Assembly: GCA_900548955.1 (NCBI GenBank)
Contig: URMQ01000018.1
Span: 1-21,616 of the forward strand
Origin: an uncultured Eggerthella sp.
GTDB taxonomy: Bacteria; Actinomycetota; Coriobacteriia; Coriobacteriales; Eggerthellaceae
Length of the DNA stretch: 21,616 bases
Reading direction: 5' to 3'
This document shows positions 15,710-21,616 of the stretch, one piece after another. The number at the start of each line of letters is the position of its first letter. The stretch's first letter is position 1. Both the position numbers and the translations under genes were made by a program. Under the pieces are notes generated by a model. The model was not told the DNA's origin, searched no databases, and saw nothing but the letters and a program-made list of their open reading frames with translations.

Positions 15710-16546
15710 TTATTGCTGTTGTTGCTTCTTTTGCTTCTTTGCGCGCTGAGCAGCTTGACGACGGGCCTTTTCTTCCGCCTTTGCCGCCTTTAGCGCCGCA
15801 CGAGCATCTGCTTTGCGCTTTTTATCTTTCGAATCTTTCGCTTCAAAAAATGAGCTGAGCACTTCAAGTGCCGACTTTGCTGCTTGGCTTTCAGATTCCT
15901 TTTTAGTTCTACCAACACCACGAGCAATAGACTGCACGCCAACAAAAACTTGCGTAACAAACGTTCTGTCATGCGGAGGACCCTGCGTTTCTACCAATCG
16001 ATAGGTAGGCGTTATGCCATCTTCTTGTAAACGCTCTTGCAAAACGCTTTTTGGATTTTCAGGCTCTTTAGCCATATCAGCACTCATGCGCACAATAAGG
16101 GTGCGTTTTACAAAAGCTATTGCTGGTGCAAGACCACCATCAAGATAGAGCGCTGCCACTAATGATTCGTATACGTTTTCCAATGCCGAATGAAGACCGC
16201 GTCTGCCAGTACCACGCTCAGAAGAACCAAAGAAAATAACGTCTGCAAGTCCTAGATCGCTAGCAACCTTAGAAAGCGATGCACCCGAAACAAGAGAAAC
16301 TTTAATGCGCGTAAGACCGCCTTCATTAAGATCAGGATAGGCATGAAACGCTTCGTAGGAAACAATAGCACCCAGAATACTATCGCCTAAAAATTCCAAG
16401 CGCTCATACGAATCAGAAATAGAATGACCTTCCGCAGCAGAGGGATGCGTGAGCGCAGCAAGAAGCAATGAACGGTTAGAGAAGGTATACTCCAAAATGT
16501 CTTCCGCTCGATTAAGCTTTTCAGTATGTTCTGGCTGTTCTTTCAC
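15710..16546 (-). CDS. rnc: Ribonuclease III
   Basis: Double-strand-specific endonuclease for rRNA and mRNA processing. The 278-residue protein is longer than the usual 220-250. The RNase III domain carries the signature ERLEFLGDS (48-56) with E51 and D55, then E75, E110 and E127. The dsRNA-binding domain covers about 164-234. The position equivalent to E. coli D114 is N124, while E127 (E. coli E117) is kept. A highly basic Ala/Lys/Gln tail from about 237 ends in QQQQ and is presumably disordered. The start is GTG (16544-16546) with GGAG upstream; a nearby ATG is out of frame. It lies 46 bases after plsX and 10 before smc. Confidence 0.96.
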   Translation of the reverse strand: MKEQPEHTEKLNRAEDILEYTFSNRSLLLAALTHPSAAEGHSISDSYERLEFLGDSILGAIVSYEAFHAYPDLNEGGLTRIKVSLVSGASLSKVASDLGLADVIFFGSSERGTGRRGLHSALENVYESLVAALYLDGGLAPAIAFVKRTLIVRMSADMAKEPENPKSVLQERLQEDGITPTYRLVETQGPPHDRTFVTQVFVGVQSIARGVGRTKKESESQAAKSALEVLSSFFEAKDSKDKKRKADARAALKAAKAEEKARRQAAQRAKKQKKQQQQ

Positions 16547-16592
16547 CGCACTCCATCACTTATAAACATTACCTATCTAGATTGTACTCAAC

Positions 16593-17588
16593 CTATTCCG
16601 CAGCAGACACCGTCTGGGCAATTATTCCCGAAACATCCAAACGAACCGTACGAGCTGCAACTAAAATGCCATTTTTAATAGCAGTTTCGTTAGAGGAACC
16701 ATGGCCAACTAAGCAAGCTCCCTTTACGCCAAGGATAGGAGCTCCGCCATATTCGTCGGCAGAAAGGCTGCTTTTTAATTCACTAAGACCGCCTTTGAGC
16801 GTCAAAGCTCCAAGTTTGGTCATAGCGTTTTTCATCATAACGTCTTTAATGCTCTTAAACAGAACCGACGCTGCACCTTCAATGGTCTTAAGGCAAACAT
16901 TACCCGTAAAACCATCAGTCACAATAACATCAAATTCGCCCGTTAATAAATCGCGTCCTTCGGCATTACCTACAAATTGAGGAACCTCTTCACGTAGCAG
17001 CGCATGAGTTTCCTGGGCAAACTTGGAACCCTTCGTTTCTTCCTCTCCAATATTAAGGAGAGCAACTTTAGGATTATTTATACCCACTACTTTTTCTGCA
17101 TAAGGAATAGCCATTTGAGCAAACTGTACTAAGTACGAAGGTTTACAGTCTGCATTAGCTCCCACATCGCACATAACAACAGGCTTAGCAGGAGAAGGTA
17201 AAATAGTGCACAGCGCTGGGCGAGCCACCCCTTTAATACGACCAACTACCAACGTTGCAGCAGCAAGACAGGCTCCCGTTGAACCAGCAGAGAAAAAGCC
17301 GCCAGCAACACCTTCTTTGACCAGACGATTTCCTACAACTAAGCTGGAATCCTTTTTCTTTCGCACAGCATTTGCAGGGTGTTCATCCATGGTAATTTCT
17401 TCTGTTGTTGCCTGTGCACGAACGCGATCATGTGCATCAGCAAAGGGAACAACTATATCTTCAGGACCACAGGCAATTACTTCTAAATTAGGATCTTCTT
17501 CAAGTGCCTGTTCAATTCCAGGAAGAACTACGCGAGGACCAAAGTCGCCTCCAAGAACATCAACAGCAATTACTACGTTTTCAGACAT
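16593..17588 (-). CDS. plsX: Phosphate acyltransferase PlsX
   Basis: Converts acyl-ACP to acyl-phosphate, the donor for PlsY in membrane phospholipid synthesis; it is a peripheral membrane enzyme. The 331 residues match the family. The N-terminal block is VIAVDVLGGDFGP (usually VDAMGGDxxP). Further conserved blocks are CDVGANADCKP, LLNIGEEETKG, DVIVTDGFTGNV and the C-terminal GGAPILGVKGACLVGHGSS. The ATG has AAGGAG 5 bases upstream. An intrinsic terminator stands between rpmF and this gene and leaves only about 42 bases before the ATG, so expression must rely on readthrough or on a very short promoter region. The usual followers fabD/fabG are absent; rnc follows instead. Confidence 0.97.
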   Translation of the reverse strand: MSENVVIAVDVLGGDFGPRVVLPGIEQALEEDPNLEVIACGPEDIVVPFADAHDRVRAQATTEEITMDEHPANAVRKKKDSSLVVGNRLVKEGVAGGFFSAGSTGACLAAATLVVGRIKGVARPALCTILPSPAKPVVMCDVGANADCKPSYLVQFAQMAIPYAEKVVGINNPKVALLNIGEEETKGSKFAQETHALLREEVPQFVGNAEGRDLLTGEFDVIVTDGFTGNVCLKTIEGAASVLFKSIKDVMMKNAMTKLGALTLKGGLSELKSSLSADEYGGAPILGVKGACLVGHGSSNETAIKNGILVAARTVRLDVSGIIAQTVSAAE

Positions 17589-17630
17589 AGCTTCTCCTTA
17601 AGCGGGGTTATGGGTGAAAAGGGAGCATAT

Positions 17631-17656
17631 AAAAAACCCCCGGTCATCGCCGGGGG
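17631..17656 (-). terminator. Strong intrinsic terminator after rpmF
   Basis: Minus strand: CCCCCGG (17656-17650), loop CGATGA, CCGGGGG (17643-17637), then six T. It is a perfect 7-bp all-GC stem with a run of U, the canonical form. It starts 26 bases past the rpmF stop and lies upstream of plsX. Confidence 0.93.
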
Positions 17657-17682
17657 ATGCAATTCACCAATACTGGCATGCA

Positions 17683-17862
17683 CTAAGCGGTCTGGATAAC
17701 CTCACGATCGCGATAGTAGCCACAATTTGGGCATACACGATGAGGATGCTTCACTTCACCGCACTGAGGGCATACGGAACGAGAAGGTGAAGCGATCTTA
17801 TCATTTTCGCTTCGACGTGCATGAGTACGAGCACGACCAGTTTTACGCTTTGGCACTGCCAT
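17683..17862 (-). CDS. rpmF: Large-subunit ribosomal protein L32 (zinc-binding form)
   Basis: Ribosomal protein of the 50S subunit, 59 residues, starting MAVPKRKTGRARTHARR. Four cysteines, C31, C34, C44 and C47 (CPQC and CPNC), form a zinc ribbon, so this is the zinc-containing (C+) paralogue type. The start is fixed by AAGGAG 7 bases before ATG 17860-17862; an in-frame ATG 15 codons upstream adds residues absent from the family and has no matching site. A good promoter lies upstream and a strong terminator follows, so this small gene can form its own transcript. The DUF177 gene just upstream is its usual partner. Confidence 0.98.
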   Translation of the reverse strand: MAVPKRKTGRARTHARRSENDKIASPSRSVCPQCGEVKHPHRVCPNCGYYRDREVIQTA

Positions 17863-17921
17863 GATTAATCTCCTTCTATGATGCAGGCTTACACCTGTTA
17901 GTTGCAATCACGCGAAAAAAT

Positions 17922-17950
17922 ATTGTAGCTAGAAGAAAACCAAATAGCAA
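17922..17950 (-). promoter_or_regulatory. Sigma-70-type promoter for rpmF
   Basis: On the minus strand TTGCTA (17950-17945; 4 of 6 consensus) and TACAAT (17927-17922; 5 of 6) are separated by exactly 17 bases. The -10 box lies about 60 bases before the rpmF ATG, leaving a leader of roughly 50 bases. It is the best promoter match I noticed in the window. Confidence 0.7.
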
Positions 17951-17959
17951 GAGAAATTT

Positions 17960-18508
17960 TTAATCCTCATCAAATTTAATATTCTTCAAAACAGCGAAGG
18001 GGTTTTCGTGAAAATCATCTTCCTCGAAAGTCTTATCGCATGTGCATTCTTCGTAGTTCAGGTTGGCGCCACAACCCGCACAAAGCCCCTTACAATCGTC
18101 ATCACAAAGCGGAGTTTGAGGCAATTCAAGCGAAAGAGCTGCAACCAACAAAGAGGTAAGATCAATAGTGTGATCTTCGTTGAGCTCCTCGCATTCTTCC
18201 TGTTCTTCTTCAGTAAGTTCAACGTCCGACCCAGGAATAGTGAAGTATCCTTCGACTTCCCCTTCAAGGCGATAGTGGGCAGGATCTAAGCAACGTACAC
18301 AGGTAGTAGTTGCATCGCCTGTCACAATACCCGTAACCAATAAAGAGCCACCCGTATTGCTAACCATAACATTCCAGGTAAGCGGATGGTCGAAGGTATA
18401 CGTATCTGCCCCAAGGATCAGTTCAGGAAGAGAAAAAGTTCCAGAAAATGATGAGCTCTCCGCTGGGGCGAAGAGTTCATCGGGAATGGTAATTATTGGT
18501 GCTTCCAT
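17960..18508 (-). CDS. DUF177 (YceD-like) cysteine-rich protein
   Basis: The DUF177/YceD family is typically encoded next to rpmF; its plant and bacterial members are linked to 23S rRNA accumulation or 50S assembly, though the exact role in this group is not settled. The 182-residue protein has a first CxxC (C70, C73 in CVRC). A C-terminal cysteine cluster follows (C135, C139, C143, C146 in CDDDCKGLCAGC, then GANLN), probably metal-binding. The segment between (98-113) is strongly acidic. The ATG shares one base with the stop of the preceding gene (TAATG), and no strong ribosome-binding site is visible, so translation is coupled. rpmF follows after 97 bases and has its own promoter. Confidence 0.92.
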   Translation of the reverse strand: MEAPIITIPDELFAPAESSSFSGTFSLPELILGADTYTFDHPLTWNVMVSNTGGSLLVTGIVTGDATTTCVRCLDPAHYRLEGEVEGYFTIPGSDVELTEEEQEECEELNEDHTIDLTSLLVAALSLELPQTPLCDDDCKGLCAGCGANLNYEECTCDKTFEEDDFHENPFAVLKNIKFDED

Positions 18509-18981
18509 TAGCGGCCTGAATTAAGAGAATTAGCATTCAAACGGTCGCGGCAACGACGTACGCTATTTAAAGCAGTATCAAGGCTTTGCTCTACGTGGCT
18601 AAACACTTCATCGGCATAATCTTCTGCACCAGCACGCGTCTCGCGTTCAAGTTCGCGAGCTTCTGCCAAAATTGCGTCTGCTTGCTGCTGAGAAATACGA
18701 ACGATTTCCTGTTCGCTTGCAATGGTAATAGCCTGGCTGCGGGCATCTTCAATGAGACGACTTGCCTGAGCTTCAGCTTCATCAAGCAATGCTTGACGCT
18801 CACGAATAACCTGACGTGCTTGAGCAAATTCGCTTGGGAATGTGTCACGAATTTCATCAAGAATTTCAAAAGCAGCCTGTGCGTCAACCTGCCTTAAATT
18901 ATTTTTACCAAAAGCCGGTTTGGAATCTTCAATGAGCATCGTGAGCTCATCAATAAGATTCAATACTCCTGTTTCGTCCAT
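18508..18981 (-). CDS. DivIVA-like coiled-coil protein (positional counterpart of SepIVA)
   Basis: The 157-residue protein is predicted to be almost entirely helical and coiled, rich in Glu, Gln, Ala and Arg (for example LLDEAEAQASRLIEDARSQA), with no membrane segment. Automated annotation tends to call such proteins ATP-synthase-b-like or DivIVA-like. The place between coaD and the DUF177/rpmF/rnc genes is the one occupied in mycobacteria by the septation factor SepIVA (Rv2927c in M. tuberculosis). A role in septum or envelope growth is therefore suggested by synteny, not by a catalytic motif. The ATG has GGAAAGG 6 bases upstream, and a small hairpin covers this site. It overlaps the next gene by one base. 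Confidence 0.85.
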   Translation of the reverse strand: MDETGVLNLIDELTMLIEDSKPAFGKNNLRQVDAQAAFEILDEIRDTFPSEFAQARQVIRERQALLDEAEAQASRLIEDARSQAITIASEQEIVRISQQQADAILAEARELERETRAGAEDYADEVFSHVEQSLDTALNSVRRCRDRLNANSLNSGR

Positions 18982-18989
18982 AAACTACC

Positions 18990-19054
18990 TTTCCGAGCTT
19001 TTCGGGAAATAAGCGCGATAAGCTATATTAGCGTAAAATTCATCGCTTCAACCT
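18990..19054 (-). promoter_or_regulatory. Leader of the DivIVA-like gene: possible promoter and hairpin
   Basis: On the minus strand TTGAAG lies near 19051-19046 and TAATAT or TATAGC near 19025-19030, with spacing (15 or 18) away from the ideal 17, so this is only a weak promoter candidate. Closer to the gene, TTTC(C)CGA (19009-19002) can pair with TCGGAAA (18996-18990), seven pairs with one bulged C, and the second arm overlaps the GGAAAGG ribosome-binding site. Confidence 0.3.
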
Positions 19055-19147
19055 TAAAGTCTATCAGATTGCGCCCTTATACGCAGAAATAGACCCTCAT
19101 CTCCTAATAAAATTGAACATTACTTGAAGATAAATTGAAGAAAAGCC

Positions 19148-19648
19148 TTAATTTCCTGACTTTTCATATGCGTCCGCAAAATATCCACGCAAAGCATCTT
19201 CTACACAAGGAGGTACAAAGCCCTTGATGTTCCCGCCCATAGATGCCATTTCGCGAATGATTGACGAAGAAAGATACATGAACTTAGGAGGTGACATAAT
19301 AAAGAATGTTTCCAAATCCTGGCTCAATTCGTAGTTGAGCGCAGTCATTTGAAATTCATATTCAAAGTCGGTAATAGCGCGAAGACCCTTTACTACTACA
19401 TGAGCATCAAGTTCGCGGACGCAATCAACAAGCAAACCATCGAAGCTGATCACGCTAACATTAGGAAGATCCGCTACCGCCTGAGTTGCAAGGCTAACCC
19501 TTGTTTCAAGATCAAACATAGGGTTCTTCTTAACCGACTGCGCTACTGCTACAACCACGTCATCAAATATCTGAGATGCACGCTTGATAACGTCTACATG
19601 GCCTGCGGTGATGGGATCAAAGGTTCCCGGAACAACCGCTCTCTTCAT
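19148..19648 (-). CDS. coaD: Phosphopantetheine adenylyltransferase
   Basis: Penultimate step of coenzyme A synthesis: 4'-phosphopantetheine + ATP to dephospho-CoA + PPi. The 166 residues are standard. The nucleotidyltransferase motif is GTFDPITAGH (8-17), with the family's TxGH in its AGH variant. KGLRA (87-91) and the C-terminal YLSSSIIRE (125-133) are also diagnostic. The ATG is 2 bases after the rsmD stop, with AGGAAGGA inside rsmD. The rsmD-coaD pair is conserved in most bacteria. The gene is followed by the largest gap inside the block (166 bases), without a clear terminator. Confidence 0.98.
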   Translation of the reverse strand: MKRAVVPGTFDPITAGHVDVIKRASQIFDDVVVAVAQSVKKNPMFDLETRVSLATQAVADLPNVSVISFDGLLVDCVRELDAHVVVKGLRAITDFEYEFQMTALNYELSQDLETFFIMSPPKFMYLSSSIIREMASMGGNIKGFVPPCVEDALRGYFADAYEKSGN

Positions 19649-19650
19649 TG

Positions 19651-20223
19651 TTATTCCTTCCTAAGGGTAATAAGAGATGTATCTCCGTAATGTTTTACAG
19701 AAACCTGGACGTATTTTAACGCATCAAACGCCTGAATGACCGAACTTGCATCATTTTTGGCGTACTCATAGCAGATCAAGGCGTTATCGGCTATACATCC
19801 CGCTTCATCTAATTCTTGAATCAAGGAACCTATCTTGTTTGCCTCATACGCATACGGAGGATCGAAAAAAAGCAGATCAAAGGTTTGACTGGTGTTTTGC
19901 GGAAGCAAAAAGGTATCTCCCTTACGTACACGATAACGATTTCGTGCAAGATTAAGAGAGGTACAATTTTGTTCAATAATGCGCTGAGCCTGGCTATCCT
20001 GTTCGCAAAACAAACAAAAATCCGCACCACGACTTAAGCATTCAAGTCCAAGAGCGCCCGACCCTGCAAAAGCATCCAGAACACAAGCACCTTCAAAAGA
20101 ACCACGTGCACTATACAGCGAACTCATAAGAGCCTCGCGAACTCTATCAGTCGTAGGACGTGTGAGAGATCCCTTCAAGGTTTTAAGAGGTCTTCCTCGG
20201 AATTCACCTGCAATTATTCTCAC
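19651..20223 (-). CDS. rsmD: 16S rRNA (guanine-966-N2)-methyltransferase
   Basis: Methylates G966 of 16S rRNA during 30S assembly, using S-adenosylmethionine. The 190 residues begin MRIIAGEFRGRPLK, typical of the family. SAM-binding motif I is LDAFAGSGALGLE (49-61), and the catalytic motif DPPY (121-124) lies in LLFFDPPYAYE. The start is GTG (20221-20223), overlapping the recG stop by 4 bases (GTGA), a classical coupled junction. No frameshift or missing motif is seen. Confidence 0.97.
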   Translation of the reverse strand: MRIIAGEFRGRPLKTLKGSLTRPTTDRVREALMSSLYSARGSFEGACVLDAFAGSGALGLECLSRGADFCLFCEQDSQAQRIIEQNCTSLNLARNRYRVRKGDTFLLPQNTSQTFDLLFFDPPYAYEANKIGSLIQELDEAGCIADNALICYEYAKNDASSVIQAFDALKYVQVSVKHYGDTSLITLRKE

Positions 20224-21616
20224 TTTGCCCTCGCTTTCTGCAGCGCGTGTAATTCGCGCTTTATAAGGCTTTTTTCATCTGGCGATACGTCATTCCCAAA
20301 ATAGCATGAGTGCGCATCTTGGTATGCCGCTTCAATAATGGCTTTGTCTCTTATAACATTTACCAAGGCCAATCGTGATCTGCCATGTTGGCGACTTCCA
20401 AAAACATCTCCCTCCCGACGGAGAGACAAATCGTATTCGGAAAGTTCGAAACCATCATCAACCTGTTCCATGATACGCAATCGTTCAAGCGACTGAGGTG
20501 CCTTTGAACGGGAAACCAAAAAAACGGAACCAGGTAACGTGCCACGACCAACACGACCACGGAGCTGATGAAGCTGCGCAAGGCCAAACCGATCAGCATC
20601 TTCTATGATCATGACCGTAGCGTTTGGAACGTCAACACCAACTTCAACTACTGTGGTAGACACCAATACATCAATCTGTCCTGCCCTGAACTGTTCCATC
20701 ACGGCATCTTTTTCTGCTGAGGACATTTTGCCATGCAAAAGTCCAACCTGCGCACGGGGAACTATCTGTTCTTGAAGAACTTTAGCGTGCATTGCGGCAG
20801 CGGCAAGAGTATCCCCTGGTAAGGCGTCTTCTACCTCATCATGCTCAATTCCCCACTCAATTGCAGCATATTCAATGGTGGAACAATTTTCATCACCAGA
20901 AAAAACATCAGAAGCTGCATCTGACGATTCTTTGTCTTGTGTATCAGGTAAATCCAAACCAATCAAAGGACAAATTACATAAGCTTGTTCCCCGCGTTCA
21001 AGCGCTTCACGCAATGCGTCGTAGGCAAGACCTTCCTCAGAAAAATGGCAAACCTTCGTTTGTCTTCCACCTTGTTTAGCGGGGGGTTTATGCAAATAAG
21101 ACAACGTCAAACCCCCATACAGAGCCAAAGCAAGCGACCGCGGAATAGGAGTAGCCGTCATAGACAAAATATCTGCACTGGGTGCTTTTGCCACCAAGGC
21201 CTGACGCTGTTCAACGCCAAAGCGCTGCTGTTCGTCAATACAAACAAGAGAACAACATCTAGGCTGTACCGCATCTTCCAGAAGAGCATGAGTACCAAAA
21301 AGCACCTGCAAGCTACCTGACTCCAAACGCTGAAGAATATCTTCCCTATCTTTTGCTGTGCTAGATCCCGTAAGAATCGCCCACGATATTCCTATCTGGT
21401 CAAAAAGCGGACCCAAAGAAGCACCGTATTGCTGAACCAATACTTCGGTCGGTCCCATCATAAGCGCTTGTGTTCCGGTATCGGCACATGCCGCTATCGC
21501 AAATGCAGCAACCATGGTTTTACCCGTGCCAACATCACCCAGCAAAAGATGATTCATGGGATACGCCTTTGCCATATTTGTAGAAATAGCCGCTATAGCT
21601 TCTTCTTGATCTTTCG
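20220..21616 (-). CDS. recG: ATP-dependent DNA helicase RecG (5' part beyond the window)
   Basis: Branch-migration helicase that regresses stalled forks and processes recombination intermediates. The 464 residues present cover both helicase lobes; the N-terminal wedge domain (about 250-280 residues) lies past the right edge. The reading frame is open to the edge, so the first ATG here is internal. Motifs in order are GDVGTGKT (Walker A), IDEQQRFG (motif II, usually DEQHRFG), SMTATPIPRS (III), the GLLHGKM region, STTVVEVGVDVP, and QLRGRVGRG (VI), with DVFGSRQHG near the end. Between ICPLI and VGLLHG is an acidic insertion of about 50 residues (DTQDKESSDA onward), a variable surface region in the family. 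The TGA overlaps rsmD. Confidence 0.97.
   Translation of the reverse strand, partial: KDQEEAIAAISTNMAKAYPMNHLLLGDVGTGKTMVAAFAIAACADTGTQALMMGPTEVLVQQYGASLGPLFDQIGISWAILTGSSTAKDREDILQRLESGSLQVLFGTHALLEDAVQPRCCSLVCIDEQQRFGVEQRQALVAKAPSADILSMTATPIPRSLALALYGGLTLSYLHKPPAKQGGRQTKVCHFSEEGLAYDALREALERGEQAYVICPLIGLDLPDTQDKESSDAASDVFSGDENCSTIEYAAIEWGIEHDEVEDALPGDTLAAAAMHAKVLQEQIVPRAQVGLLHGKMSSAEKDAVMEQFRAGQIDVLVSTTVVEVGVDVPNATVMIIEDADRFGLAQLHQLRGRVGRGTLPGSVFLVSRSKAPQSLERLRIMEQVDDGFELSEYDLSLRREGDVFGSRQHGRSRLALVNVIRDKAIIEAAYQDAHSCYFGNDVSPDEKSLIKRELHALQKARAK

Noticed and set aside
17863..17907. N-terminal extension of L32 by 15 residues
   Set aside because: L32 proteins start MAVPKRK; the extension is not family-like and the AAGGAG sits before the internal ATG.
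19080..19110. Tiny reading frame MRVYFCV after TTAGGAG
   Set aside because: The AGGAG abuts the ATG with no spacing and the frame is seven codons; most likely chance.
1..21616. Mobile elements, CRISPR arrays, tRNA or rRNA genes, prophage or defence genes
   Set aside because: I looked for terminal inverted repeats, transposase motifs, regularly spaced repeats and tRNA-like cloverleaf ends and saw none; gene density and order are those of conserved core chromosome.

Overview
This window is a compact block of core chromosomal genes. Nineteen complete genes and one gene cut by the window edge all lie on the minus strand; the only plus-strand candidate is a gene tail at the left edge. Base composition looks moderate (mid-40s % GC by eye), and the non-coding left end is more AT-rich. 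The order coaD, DivIVA-like coiled-coil gene, DUF177 gene, rpmF, (plsX), rnc, smc, ftsY, ffh, rpsP, KH-domain gene, rimM, trmD, lepB is the actinobacterial arrangement. A two-subunit glycyl-tRNA synthetase, plsX, and pyruvate phosphate dikinase with its regulator are features I associate with Coriobacteriia (Atopobium/Eggerthella relatives) rather than high-GC Actinobacteria. The assignment to a low- to mid-GC coriobacterium is an inference from gene content and order, not from a database match.

Layout in transcription order (right to left): (1) recG (5' part outside the window), rsmD and coaD, tightly overlapping or adjacent. (2) After a 166-base gap, a DivIVA-like coiled-coil gene (positional counterpart of mycobacterial sepIVA) and a DUF177/YceD gene, sharing one base. 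(3) rpmF with a good promoter (TTGCTA-17-TACAAT) and a strong intrinsic terminator directly after it. (4) plsX, rnc, smc, ftsY and ffh, nearly without gaps: membrane lipid synthesis, RNase III, chromosome condensation and the signal recognition particle pathway. (5) rpsP, khpA, rimM and trmD: ribosome assembly and tRNA modification. (6) lepB, glyQ and glyS, ending in a strong intrinsic terminator. (7) The PPDK regulatory protein and ppdK, ending in a third hairpin terminator at 345-391.

How they work together: most of the window serves translation (S16, L32, RimM, TrmD, RsmD, GlyQS, RNase III), protein export (Ffh, FtsY, signal peptidase I) and the cell cycle or envelope (SMC, DivIVA-like protein, PlsX, CoaD). 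The last pair controls PEP/pyruvate exchange by a kinase/phosphorylase acting on PPDK. Five genes start at GTG (rnc, smc, trmD, lepB, rsmD).

I found no mobile element, CRISPR array, tRNA or rRNA, defence system or other accessory island, and no undescribed multi-gene system. The most interesting signals are regulatory and small-scale. A 13-bp mRNA hairpin hides both the ribosome-binding site and the start codon of rimM, and overlaps the khpA stop codon. A second hairpin presents the khpA start codon in its loop. A hexapeptide tandem repeat is inserted in RimM. Two intrinsic terminators sit inside what otherwise look like continuous operons.
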